A stretch of DNA of 64,000 bases, taken from contig NW_020170427.1 in assembly GCF_000524195.1 (NCBI RefSeq), forward strand, positions 328,627 to 392,626, given 5' to 3'. Below, in pieces: positions 25,782 to 40,300 of this stretch (position 1 is its first letter; the number at the start of each line of letters is the position of its first letter). A model generated the notes under the pieces. The model was not told the DNA's origin. It was given only the letters and a program-made list of their open reading frames with translations, and did not search any database. Source of the DNA: Echinococcus granulosus. Lineage: Eukaryota; Platyhelminthes; Cestoda; Cyclophyllidea; Taeniidae. The position numbers and the translations under genes were made by a program.

Positions 25782-28700
25782 CTACGACACCTCGGAAGTG
25801 GCGTCATCCCTTAGCCGTTTCTGCTGTTGATGTTCACGTTGGAGATCTTGGGCCATCTGCTGTTCAAACACGCTTCTTCGACAGTCTTCAACCAGATGGC
25901 TGAAGCTCTTGTCCAACCAATCACGAATTTCAGCGTAAGTCACGATTATGGCCTTCTCGCCCTTTCGGCTGACTAGACAAACATTCTCTCCTGATCCAGC
26001 TTCAACCTGAAAGAAAAGTGACAGGGCAATGCGAGGTGGTGCCCAAGTGGGGTAAAAGGGAGCGCGAGCTTGTGAAAGATAACCTTATTGAGGGCAGAGA
26101 CAATGTGCGCGAGGTCTAAATACGGCGCCCCATTGTGGTCGACTTGATGGAACACATAATCGCGAAACAGTTTCAGCATGTACCGGTCGTCGGTCTCTGA
26201 CCACTCTGGTTCATGATGTTTAGAAGCTCTTGTACTAGGCAAGGAAGCAAAATAACGCTCACTAGTAAGAAGTGATGTTCATCTGAATGAGAATAGTCAG
26301 GCTATCGTAGTGTTTACAACTCACTCCTGTCGCTCAATCACAGAATTCAGTTTACAGACTAAGCGGAAAAGCCGGCCGTTTGAAACTTCCTAAGGCAGAA
26401 AAATGGGATGAATGTACAACAACCTCATTTTAAGGGAGAGAAATGGGAAAAAAAGTTAAAATAACATTTAAGGCATGTAGCTCCAAACGCCTTGCGAGGG
26501 TGTCAGCTGCATCCAGGTTATCGTAGACATGATCAGCTGTTGCCAGCACCAGGGCATCCACGGTGTTCACAGAACCCGATAAAAGGTCGCGAATGAGATT
26601 TCGTAGCTCTTGGCTAACGGCACGATCTAGCAGGGGCAGGTACTCCGTGGGTTTCTGAAAAGGATAAAAAGACATCTCATGGGACTCTTCGGCCTACCAC
26701 AATTCAGCCCACGTGACGGCTTTGTCCATGCCATAACTCTTTCAGTTACTTCTGGAAGAGATCACTCGGAGAGCGCATTGGTAACAGCATCATAGGATAG
26801 GACGGAAGTCTATCCCCTTGTGAAGATTATTGTACCTTCTACTGATGCCTCAGAGGTTCGTATCTGTACGCATTGTTTAGGCATCAGCTTCAGATGTTTA
26901 AGTTTGTCGAAACTCACAAAATGATTATTTAAATCGCGTTGATTTATTTCAAGTTTTACATCATGGATATTTTACAAAGGTTTGGTACAATTCCACGAGA
27001 AGAAGCTATACAGTGACCCGGAGAGAAGGTTGAGGAGCATCAAAATGAAAAAGGAACCAGGAAAATAGTTACTTGTTCGGCCCTTGCATTCGAAATGCTT
27101 AGCTAGTGCTTTTTTTGGCCTTTGCAGAATAAAAATCACAGAGAATCCCGGGAGACTATGCAGAAGGGCGGTACTTGTTTTAATCATAGATAATATCTCG
27201 CAGGCTCTGTTCATGTCGCCTACGCTACTGGTCCTCCAGTCCTTCTGTTTGTTTAGCACAAAGTTCAGTTCAAAGGTAACTCAACCGCCATACCTGGGAT
27301 GGAGTACATACCCCACTAATGCGTAAATACCACATTTCTATCAAACCCCTCATTCAAAGCACGTGAAAAGCCCAACACCATGATTACCACTACAAACATT
27401 CCTGACATCTTTTAGCTTAATAGAAAGGGGAAGGGTAGAATTACCTCGAAAGCTAGACCTGTGCCCACTATGGCTCCAAGCATGAGTTTGCCCAACGCAA
27501 TAAAATCTTTCACCTATAAATAAAAATATTCCTGACAGTGAAAGTCCTCTTCTTCCCGGAAGTAAAGATACCAGCTTAAGGCAGTGAACTCACCTTGCTT
27601 TCTGTCGTTTGACTATTCAATGACGGGTGATTTACGACATCTTTCAAACCAAAGCAATTTACGAACAGCCTACAGGAATTATGTGGAAACAAAACGCAAT
27701 AGCAAGGATTTTGTTGAAGAGAAGAGATCGAATTACCTTGTCCCATCCTGAATTAGGATTTTGCTAGGGTCAAGAACATCGACACTTCGATGTAAAGTTT
27801 TGTGCGCGAAACGAATAGACTGGGTTAGTTGCACCAGCAACAACCAAGCGGTTCGCTCTTGCAACATGTCGGTGTAGATTACTCGCTCTAAAACAGAAGA
27901 GGTATCACTGTGGGGAATTCCAGTAGCACACAAAGTGATACTTAAGTCACATAAATTCCAGCTATTCAAAGTGATTTTGTGGAGCAAAGCTTACCGGAGG
28001 ACTTCGTCTGCTCCATCATAAAGATAGCCCCAAGAGTGCGAGCACAGGGAAGGAACTCGTAGGTGAAAAGTACGGCTGAAAAGAATAAAAAATAACACGC
28101 ACATTGGGACTGCAAGTAAGACCAGCGATTACAATGTGGAGGATGAAAATCCCACAATTGTCCCTAAAGTCTTGAACAGGAACGACATCTAGTAGTCGAA
28201 GCACAGAAGAGTCCTTAGCCCCGCCCAACTCGTTGGCCAAGAAACAGGCGTCCTTTGAGATCGTCTTCGACGGCTCAAGAATGACTCGACGCAGGACTAC
28301 GTGACTACAGAGACGCGGACACCAGGCCCTGAAGCACTGCGTTGGAAGCCCCAGAGATCGTGAGGGAAGCGGGGTGTTTTCCATCGGTGACACGGATGTG
28401 TAAGGACCTAGCTGTTGCGGGAATTCTTAAAAAAGGAAAATATCCTTAGCAAAACAGGAAAACTAAGATGGCATCAATGACCTACACAATACTAAACTGC
28501 GACGGAATCTGTCCTCTTAGGGACATGAACAATTTTGAGAACTTGCATAAGCTTGAAATAATCTGCAACGTGAGAAGAATTATCTCAAGCATTATGTAAT
28601 AGCTTGGATAGGTAGTACTCGCGCCTTATAGTCGCAAAACACAAAGTACCACCATGAAAATTATTCCGATTGTTGAGGTACGAAGTTTCTTAATGCGTTC

Positions 28701-30302
28701 GCTACCAGCGTCACATATTTTACACCCCGATTTTCGTACTTTTGACGGTACATCATACACACGTACTACATTTAAAGGATGTGTTAAAGCAGAAAGGAAT
28801 AATAAAATATGACATTTGATGGTGGATTTTCCTGAGGTAATCTTAAGGCCAACATACTATTCGACTACTTCCTGATATTACATGTGAAAGAGCTGTGCCG
28901 ACGAAATCTAAATGATCGAATAAACCGTTCAGTGAGAGGATAAGGTGGCGTCAACACTGGAGGTTTTGAAAATAATAATAATAATAACCAAGACAAAAAA
29001 GAAGTAGCTGTTATTACAGGAAGAAGATGGTATCAAAAAAATAGTAAGGCTATGCAAAGATCCAACCTATGGTGTCGCCAGTAATGATAGTAGTCGGTAA
29101 AGGGGCAAGGAAAGTCACTTACTGGTATTTGCTGTTGCAGGAAAGAGACACATTCGTATTTTGCTTTTGAGAGACTAAAATAAAAAACCTGCTTCAAGTG
29201 AATTAATTCCGACAACACCCGATTAAACTCTCTTGAGATGGAATTTGTGTAAACATTATTTCATCTCTTACTGCCCAACACTTGTTATCAAAATAATCGA
29301 GGCGAAAGGAAAAAAAGATAGCACTATTTAGAAGCAATAAACGACTGGTTATTTTAGTAGATGGACCTTTTCATGGGAAATGAATTTGAGATAACAAGAG
29401 TGGGAAAAACAAATGGAATTAACGCATCGCCAAGTTTTCAGAAAGTCTACGTTCCTGGATGATATACATAGATTGCAGTCAAAGTTAAAGCTTCTTAAGC
29501 ACAGCAAACGGGAGAACTATGAAAAAATGGCTGACTCAGATAAGCAAACGTATTACATGATGCAACGCCTGTTCCATGTATGTAACGGCGTTACTATCGG
29601 GCGAAGTGTTTCTCATGAGATGGAATCTTCCGGTTTTCAGATGCTCCGAGCCGTAGGCTGGAACAGGTGGGTACATCACCCATCGGGACGAATCCTCCGA
29701 GTGTGGCGGCGGTGGAGGGACAGTCGGGACCATGGGATTGTAAGCCCCACCGACGTCACACGAACCGGACAGCTGCAGTTTAGAGGGACGCGAAACCGGC
29801 ATTTCATTAAAGCCAAGACCTTCACTGGCCAGAGGTAGTCGCTGATTGATGACAGGAGACTTCGGCTCGTCTACGGTACGCGAGGACGCAAATCGGCCGG
29901 ACATAAACGGATCATTTAACTTGGGATCCATAGCCACAGGGGACTGTGAAAAGGATAGATGCAAAAAACCCCGTATTATAGAAACTTCAAAGTGCATGAT
30001 TGTGTTTAGAAATCCTCAAATACAAAGCGGGCAGACCAAACCCAAATAAATTTGGAAGTGTGTAGCCATGCTGATTATACTAAAGGACTCACAACAGAAA
30101 GCTGGTTCATAATTTTGTTCCTGTCCATCCAATTGCTAATGTCGAAATTTTGCGACTGCTGATAGGATTGGCTCGTAGCAAAAGAACGTGGATAACGAAC
30201 ACCTCCGATTCTTTGCGTAGGAACGGCGTTCTGGTAAGAAGGATTCAAGTAGGCATTTGCAAGGGACATAGAAAGTGACGCCAGTTCTGGACGTTCAGCA
30301 TT
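25782..30302 (-). CDS. PAN3: PAN3, PAN2-PAN3 deadenylase subunit (5' end incomplete)
   Basis: In translation order the exons are about 30302-30093, 29943 to about 29560, 29174-29123, 28411-28156, 28075-27995, 27887-27737, 27669-27594, 27515-27447, 26654-26466, 26389-26325, 26234-26084 and 26006-25782. All junctions from 29174 onward close in phase. PAN3 dimers recruit the PAN2 nuclease to poly(A)-PABP for mRNA tail trimming in the cytoplasm. The pseudokinase part has [33 protein letters not shown] and [20 protein letters not shown] coiled-coil-like helical segment leads into NGRLFRL. The C-terminal knob is [19 protein letters not shown] with [12 protein letters not shown], ending in a Gln/Arg-rich tail about 30 residues longer than I expect. 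The N-terminal exons are Pro/Ser-rich. The junction between the exon at 29943 and that at 29174 does not close in phase, so an exon is missing. The start codon was not found. Confidence 0.92.
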
Positions 30303-30991
30303 CTAGAACGCAAACCATCTACATACTTAATAAAACTACGCTAGCACTTTGTGAACTGAAATTGAAACGTGTATGTGGAATCATAGGCGAAATATTCCCT
30401 TGTGGAAAGTAGCTTGCCATGATGCTTCAAGCTGTTAAAATATACCACTAATAATTTGTCAACTCTACTAACGGTAGTCGAAACTTCGTTGAACCAGCTG
30501 CGTATTTTACAAGCACAAAGAATCGACGCAACAACCTCAATTGAAGAGGGTTGGTCAATCAAAGAAGCATTCAAACAAACGAGTTATCTTTTGTATTGCC
30601 AATAGCATACATTTAAGTACCACGTCGACTAACGGCTTTGTTTGCCTTGTTTTTGCAGGTTTTAACTAACAACTTAAATTGTCTTTTTAACACAATGGGA
30701 AACCATTTGACTTAGTTTTATTTACTTCACCGACCTTCAAATTTGACGTATTGCAAGCGTATTATCAGGACTCTTAGCGGGTATTAGAAAGTGCAAAAGA
30801 GAAATTACTAAAATCCTTTTATTCCTTTTCAGGAGCTTGATTCTGTTTTAGGATAACCTGTATTACAAACATTTAAACAACTCTTTATGCATTTCAAGAG
30901 GTACTATTTCGTTGCGCTCCTACTGTCTCATTTACAATAGACGCAGAATGCAATTATGCCAAAATTGGTAATAGATAGCAAGAGTTTCTTA
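30303..30991. other. Upstream flank of PAN3, no exon identified
   Basis: The start of PAN3 and any N-terminal CCCH zinc finger should lie here or beyond on the minus strand. I see a 77-codon minus-strand ORF (30341-30574), but it has no acceptor in phase and no recognisable motif. Confidence 0.3.
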
Positions 30992-31958
30992 CGTAGCCTC
31001 GTGGATTCACCCTGAAGAAGAACGTAGGTTTGATATTTGGGAAGAATATGCACTGTCGAGTTACAGAAAAGCCGAGGGATTACTAGTAGGACTCGATGTC
31101 CAAGCCGCCCAGAGGAAGTATAACGTCGGAGACACTAAGTGGCCTTTTACCAAAATTAAAAGCTAAACAGCCAACTACCGCATTGTATAGTCCTCTTCTC
31201 CTCTGATTGTCGTCCTCGGCCCTGGCCTTGGTCAACCTCCAGTGTCAGGCATCACAACGTAGCGGATGCGGTTACAATAACACTTATCAACTAGTCGCCG
31301 CAGTCATCGGATTTCCATGGGACTAAGAAGATAGCAGAAAGCAGCGTTATTGATCTCTCTTGGCAATACCACTGGATCTAGATTTCCGTTTTGTTTGGGA
31401 ACTGCATTGGAGGAAGAGGACTGCGCTTGTCATCATTAGTAGTAAGAACACTGCCCCAAATACATGGTTTTTTAGTAAGACGAATTTTGAGCTCCATTCT
31501 TGGGGATAAATTGCTGCCTTTTCTATCCTTGCCGCTCATTCTTACTTCAGTCCTTCCCAGGCATATCTAAGTCCTACCCAGCTCCGTAACAAGCGACTTC
31601 CGATAGTGTCAACAGCGCCCCTACAGACCTCGAGACTGCTGGTTATCGAATTTAGGCATCATTTTTAAAGTAATTCTCCCACCCGTAGCATATACACTTC
31701 TTCCACCGCGCCAAGGTACATCACTTGGCAGTGGAAATTACAACTACTGTCCTTTCGGATAGGATTCACTTTCTGCTGCCAACGCTGTGGGATCTCCAGT
31801 CTTCCCGAAGTCGAATAATTATACATTTTCGGCGCACAGAGGGGCTCAGGTCTACTGCCATGACCCGGAGGTCAGGCCTACCGGTGAAGCTATAATGACG
31901 AAGACCTAACTAGCTAGTTACCAAAATAGAAAGTAAAACAAATCATTAATTCAATACA
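30992..31958 (-). mobile_element. TRIM-like LTR element, copy C
   Basis: Terminal repeats are at about 30992-31188 and 31785-31958, and the diverged interior still shows CATCACAACGTAGCGGATGC and GTCGCCGCAGTCATCGG. On the minus strand the 5' repeat is followed by GTTGGCAGCAGAAAGTGAATC, matching the primer-site position in other copies. It lies between the 5' side of PAN3 and the 3' side of beta-tubulin. It is one of two long copies outside the five main genes and is the most diverged of the two-ended copies. Confidence 0.7.
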
Positions 31959-32071
31959 ATGTATCCTCCCAGTTTCGGTAATGGAAAGTTTCCTGCATAG
32001 CACAATCGGAATCTCCTATCATACAATTCTATATAATAACTAGTAAAACGTAATGTAGTTATTCGATTGCT

Positions 32072-32086
32072 TTTATTGTGTTTATT
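32072..32086 (-). terminator. Beta-tubulin polyadenylation signals (two AATAAA)
   Basis: Two TTTATT motifs on + (32072-32077 and 32081-32086) read AATAAA on the minus strand, about 105-120 bases after the tubulin stop codon. Position and spacing fit a normal polyadenylation signal. Confidence 0.6.
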
Positions 32087-32190
32087 CGTGAGAAATTGGC
32101 TGCTACAACCGATAAATACAAAAAAACCAGCAAAGGACGATAACAATAAAAATGATGGCATAAATAACTATAAATAACAGTGACTCATGC

Positions 32191-33596
<1,406 letters not shown>

Positions 33597-34319
33597 ACCA
33601 ACTTGCGTTGAAACAAGTAGCAGCTTTTAAAATACCGCGTTCAAAACGGAAAATGCTACCTGCGTTAAAAGCATATTTCAGGACCGACCAATCAAAAGAG
33701 TGAGTGCACAGCAAAACAAATGCATGTAATGGCAAACATTGCAATAAAAGCAACCCCGATAATACTTCAATGTCTTAATACCCAGCCTATGCCTAAGTAA
33801 AATGCAAAACAATGATAGTGTATTTGCTTCTTAGTAGTCGCAAATACGTGGCGATATGGCAACCATTAAGAACAAAATATTTGATGCTCAGGTGATTAGT
33901 AATGTTGCAGTTGGTGTGTGAGGATACAAGCGGTCACGTTGACAAGTATCGAATCTCCTCCGGCAATTTCTGCTGTTCTTCTCAATCCTGACCTCAAAGT
34001 TCTTTTTGAATATTTTATGTGTCAACCATTAAAGTAGACACAAATATTCTGCATGCACTTATTAAGAAAGTAATTAGGTCGCTAGACATTACCTATTCAC
34101 CACTATGTCAACAAAGGGACTGCTGTTTGAAATAGACTGGGTCTCCTTAGAAGACGAGAAAATTATTCACTGGAATCAAGTTTCAAGGAGCAAGTTGTTA
34201 AAGCTTTTCAGAAGGTTAATATAATGTACATAGCAGGAGCTCATTTGTGTTATCCAAAAGCATAAAACGCCTTCTAGGTCATTGAGCTGTTTACAGTGGC
34301 TTAGTTGAATTGACTAGTA
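33597..34319. promoter_or_regulatory. Shared upstream region of beta-tubulin (-) and DOCK (+)
   Basis: The two start codons point away from each other across 723 bases, so this interval must hold the tubulin promoter and probably the DOCK promoter. I see no clear TATA box. An ATG-led 39-codon ORF on + from 34105 ends in TAA, does not join the DOCK frame and may be an upstream ORF or nothing. Confidence 0.4.
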
Positions 34320-37300
34320 ATGACATCAGGGAACTATCGAGCGTTCGGTGCAAAGCACAGGTATGAGACTTCCTCTTATGAATGACCTCAAACCGACACT
34401 TTCTAAAAGCTCCATTAATGAATCCGACCAGCCGCTCAGAGAAAACAGTCCCTTTGAAGCCGTTCCTACAGAAGAAAAGTTACCACCGCCCTATGTAAAC
34501 GTAATTAACTAATTTTGTCATCAAAAGGTTGATAAGTTGGAGGGTCCTGTCAGTTTTTTGTGTGAATGCGGGGAAAAACCGCTCTGTGAAATATGCAGTG
34601 TCCGACTTTATATGTCCAGATTACTGAATACTTCAACGCCTACCGTTGAAAAACGTTTAAGGATGTCTTTAGAACAAATAGATGGCAATTTTTTAAGGCA
34701 AGACTCATTTATATACTCCCTATTACGATAGAAACGACCCCGCCTCACTGGAGCTCAGATTAGGATCATATAATAGAAACTACTATGTTGTTGAAAGAAG
34801 GTTCGTTTAATATACTGAACTTTTAAAAAGCAGGACAAATGCTTGCAATTGCAAACCCAAAAAATGGAATCAATTCTCTTCTCGGTTGATATATGAGTGT
34901 GAAGAAATGGCCGACTGTTCTGGATTATTGTGCTCGGTTCGTTCGCTCAAATGTTTGCTCAAATTAATAACTTTAAAGCTAGTTTTCATGGAAACGAAAT
35001 CAATTTTCAGCAAACACCTCATAAAAACTTCACGAATTTCTTAAAGGAATCTTCCCTCAAATGGCTATCAGACTTTACAAAAAAAGTGAAGGACAGGAAC
35101 TATTTTGCACAAAAAATATCCGATTGCGGATTACTGATCACACGTGAAGCCTCAAATGCGGTATGTTTTCGAATCATAGTGTTCCAGAAACCAGGGTTTT
35201 CGTTTTTCTGCAAAAATTCAAGAACACTATTGTATTTTGGAGTCGTGCTTCTTAAAAAATTGGTTAACTAACTTCCCTCTTATTTGATTAGGCTAAATAC
35301 ATTCCTCACTATCGACTTGCACCCCAAGGAGTGGATTGGCCAGGATGTGTTTATGACGAGAATATCACCCGACGACCTTTATTTCTTCTTCTTCGATCCG
35401 ATGAACTTTCCCCTAGGGTGGAGACGGCTTCTACATCTTTGTTCATTGTGGTCTATCTCTTTGACGCTATCCTAGATTGTCGACTCTCTGAGGCGTTCAA
35501 TTTGGGGCCTGAAATAACGGGTGTTTTTCGAGTCACCGACAGATGGCATGAGTTAAGCAAAATTTTGCTTGCAAATGAAGATCATCGTGAGAATGAGGAT
35601 GCTGCAACTTCACTTTACAAGGAAGTGGGATCCTACTTTAGGGGTGTATACCTTATTATAGAGGTATCTTTCAGTTCTACCAATAATATAGTCACGTTTG
35701 TTTATGAAATTAGTTCATCTTATCCATCCTATTCCATGTGGTACCATTTGGATAACTTTGTTTGATTCGAATAGTTTCCATGACTCCACTTTGATTCGGC
35801 TTCACTTTACCCCACAGGTCAGTAAACGACTGCAAATTCAGGGATCTACTGCAAGAAATGCTGAACTTATTTCGACTGGCTCGAAGGTTAGATTCCTGAT
35901 TCATCAAATTCACCTCTGGTCGTTTTCCTTCTGATTCCCAATGTAGTTGTTATGCAAATTTGGCGCACTGAATTCGCATGCATTGCCTAACCTATAAGCT
36001 ATTCTCTTCGAGACTAATTCCATTGCTATAATCTTGAAACCATCCACCCTCTTCCACAATGGGTGCTCTTCCCCGTCTCATCACCCAGTTACTTGGCCCA
36101 TCACACTTATCCTTTTTTAGTCAATAGGCACTTCAGCGTTACCTAACGTGAAAGCTGACTATCCTCCAGAAGGTGACTGCCTCCAGACTCCCTTCGCGTG
36201 GAATGCCATAGATCTCTCCACTGCAGTGACTCAGATGTGTCAGAAAACCCTCAGAGATCCCAGACGACGGCACTTTAGTGCCTCTGAAAGATGCTATTCT
36301 GTGGACCATAGAGGTTAGAAATTCACTCTCCCTGCCTCCACTTACTCCACATTTTCGAGGATCTAAAAAGAACCTTTTGTTCCCACTATACACGTCTTAT
36401 TTACCTTTGATAATGTTAAGTAGCTCACTTCGTATAATACCATGTGATATTTTAACCCTTTAGAAGGTCAAAGCCAGCGGACGACTGAAGCATTTCGACG
36501 ACCACGGCTCCTCTCCGACGCAAATGACTCGCTAAAACAACCTCCACGTAGTCGAACCGTTTCCAACGATCGTCGCTTCTCTGTCAATGCATTTGAAAGT
36601 AGCCCAAGCGATCTACAAGTCCGCGAAGTCATTAGCAAAGAATCCGATTTACAATCTTTAGAAGAATCCTCACCTCTGTGGAGGCTTAACACGGACGAAC
36701 TGGAAGATTTGCCTAAATTCGTCGAGTTTAATCTCCAATTGACCACACGAAGTTTTATTAAAAAGGTGTCTTTTTGGAAACAGAAAAGTTTATGTCTTAC
36801 ACACGTTTAAACCTAATAAAATGCGACCTTTAATTTGCCTAATTTTTTTCAGGATTTGACCACCGGTAGCCACTCCAGTGAGATCAGGCGGACGGTCATG
36901 GAGGTCTTTAAACTCCAGTCCTCCGCCTGCAATATGAGCCCTTGGGTACACGATATACCCACTCGGGTGGGGCATGGTCATCCTCTGCGTCGATTGAAAA
37001 CGTTCAGTGGACAAATGAAGGTTTCAATGACGGGAAAAGTAGTGTCTGCTTGTGGACTCTCACGTCACCTCCGGAGCGCCAACTTCTGCTCCACTGAGGG
37101 TGAGATTCTCCTTACTAGAGGCTATTCAGAAACAAGGCTTCAGGAGGTGATGGAATTCCCCACCATTGGACGTGTTTTTCCTTTCAATTTTTCAAGGTAA
37201 AGTTGTGATTTTTAGCGTGTTTGTCACAAACATCAAACATGTGTAAAAGTTTAATTTTCTAGCATGAGCCGGGTGCCACAAATACGTGACATGTATCTCC

Positions 37301-40300
37301 TATGTCCTCATGACAACTGATTGCTTCAAATTGTTTCGGAAGCATATTATGTTAAGCAATCGCATTAGTAGCTGTAGTTCTTGGTCATTTTTGAATTGTA
37401 GCATTGTCTTCATCTTTCTTAAATTTGTTTTCACCATATTTCATTCCCAATTCTGCAAATTTAAAGTGGATGTTAGTGGTCGACTAAAAAAACCTAAACA
37501 TTTGATTTGAACCCCATTTAAAATGGCCCGCTCTCTTTCTCTTGTTCAGCATAGAATTCACATAAGGTGGTTGTCAACTCAAAATATACGCTTCACTCTG
37601 TGACTTCCCTGAAAGCGAAAGACCACATAATACTAGAGCAAAATATGCTTTTCCGATGTACGGAGCGTCGTCCCCGGCCTCCCCTTGGTTGACCTATTGC
37701 GTCAACCATCACAACGTAGTTGGTGCTGTTGGAAAAACACCCACGAACCAATCATCGAATTTGCGTGCAAATGAGAGGAAACTTGATCACTACATCACTG
37801 ATTCCTCTTGGTAATTCCACTGGGTTTAGAGATTCTTCTTGTTTTGGAACTGTACCGTGAGAAGAGGGAATGTACTGACCATCTCGAATGTCCATCGCTA
37901 GTCGTAAGAACACTGAACCAAAAACAGAGGTATTTAATGAGGAACGGGGTTCCAAGTAGTTTCGTGGGATAAGGTTTTGCGTCTCTTCCTCCTTGTCACT
38001 TTGTTCTCACTTCAGTGCTGCTTAGTCATATCTACCTATCAGGGTTCTCTCCAGCTAGTAAAGAGATGAAGAAGGCATCACATGTTAACTTAGTCAACAT
38101 CTTAATACAGGTACCGTAGACGGCTCCGCAACAACGTTTGCCAGATAGCTCGCGGCCACAGCTATTGTCGTTCACCTCAGCATATGACCTTCTTCCGTCA
38201 AGTTAAGTTTTAACATTCAGTAATGGATATCAGCGTAGTTGTCCTGATAATTCACGGCTAAAGTTGCTTCATTTGTTGATAGCATTCCTGCAGAACACGG
38301 AATCGGGGTAGTTACCGAAGGCAGACGTTGTTTTCAGCCCTTCTGTTGGGGGTCGTCACCGATCCTCCCACCCACATCATTTGTCCTTCTTCCATCACAT
38401 TAGGCTTTAGCTTTCAGGAATGGCAAATCAAGACCGATGTCTTTTAGGATCTGTTTTGCTTTCCGCTGCCCGATGTAACGCACTGAGAATTCCCTGAAGA
38501 CGAAAGAATGTATAGTAATAGGAAAAAATGCAGTTTGCTGACGTACAGGAGGGCTGGGGCTACTGACATGTCCTGGAGGCTGTGCCACCCAGATACCCGC
38601 AAATTAAACTGAATTGGCAAACAAGTAATCAAAGTATTACATTTTAACCAGCTTCTGTTTCTCTACCAAGAATAGCAATGATCTTTCCCATTCAGACGTG
38701 CTGTATACTTGCAGTGATTTGTGGGATAATTTCTACGCCATTCCTCGACTGAACCTTACAATCCCGAAATTTTGTGAGGCGGAATTGATGAACGTGGTCT
38801 TTAAAACATCTCTTTTGGTAAACACAAGCCCTGCATAATGTTGCATCTTGGGTAGGACTGTAAATCTTACCAGTAATGCTGTAGAACGTGTGACAGCAAA
38901 CACACCCTAAATTACTTGCATAAATTGGATTTGAAAGCAGTAAAAAAGCCGCATTTTTGTGATTCTAAGCATATACAGTGAATTCTTTTTCGAGTTTAAC
39001 TTCACTGTGATAAACTTTTGGTCATTTTAACCAGGTTTCGTCCAAGTATGCATTGGATGAGATCACTAACTCAAATTACAGCTAGCAATTTTTAGCCAAT
39101 TACTCAGAATCTTTGTTTTCCCGATCTTGTAAACCCTCACAAGGAGTTGTGAATCACTTTTTATCAAAAACAATGATCTTCCTATTTATGGAATTGTGGA
39201 CGGACATATGCACTGTTTCTGTTTGGGGCGACCAAAGCACAACGTCCTTTTCGAGACGTAATTACAAAGTAGTATGAACTTTGAAATGGATTAGACACTC
39301 CAAGTTGTTTACCTTAAGCTTGTATGGACATTGACCTTGACCCGCAACGATAAACCTGTTTTTGGGACTGACAATCTGCTCCATGCGTGAAAACTTTACA
39401 TCAAGCGTTTTGTTTTTTTTTAATTTTAAATTACTACAGCGCTTCGAGTCTTCCCAAATATTACGGTAAATGATACCACAATGATTAAAAATGTGTTGGT
39501 AACACACAGCGGGACTGAGGGGTTACTGGTATGTTTCTGTGGCCAAGCCGCGATTGCGGAGACTGTAGATCCCACTTAGTAAAATGTATGGCCAAATAGA
39601 GTCAACCACTCCTTCACACTTTCCCAAGAAAAATAAGAAAGCCATTCTACAATTAATTTTTTGGGTTTAAATTCTTGAGATTTAGTGTTTTTAAGAGGCT
39701 CTTTACTGTCTTTACAATTCTAAAAACTTCAACCTTTCTTTGAAATGCGCCCTTAGTAAACACTGTGGATTTTGCTTTCTGCCATATTCTTTTAGAAATC
39801 TCCTCTACATTTATCTACAGAGCGTTACTTTCGGAATGCTCAAAAGCGTTTCAAAGAACATCGAAATTGTTATACAGTTGTGGTGTTCGGATGCCAGTGG
39901 AAGGCATACAATTCCGGTGCGTACATTACTTACATAACCACTTCCACTTGGCTTTAATTTAAGATGTTGCATCACACTGAAGCCCTATTTTATGTAGATA
40001 AGGGTTTCAAGTACATTCAAACCCGTTGGTGTGCAATAAATACCACCATGTTTGTGGGGTTCAAACCACTGAACAAACTGTCAGTAGTATGGTGTGCCGT
40101 TTTTACACACTGGTATTGGAGACGCCACTTTCCATTACGTTTTTTAGGCATTTCACAATCTCGGTGCCCAGAATGTGCTAAAAACTGAAGCTCGAACTCA
40201 TGTTATCCTGAAAAACCGGTAAATCTTACTCGTGATACCGCCGTTTTGTGTCAAAATTTTGTAGTTCTAGGTTAGCCTTGTAATAAATACTTTAATTTCT

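Noticed and set aside
29413..29838. 141-codon + ORF
   Set aside because: It overlaps the minus-strand PAN3 exon ending at 29943, which has the Pro/Ser-rich PAN3-like frame and proper splice sites; the + frame has no match.
36468..36746. 92-codon minus-strand ORF
   Set aside because: Antisense to DOCK exon 36464-36765, which joins its neighbours in phase and carries RLNTDELEDLPKF.
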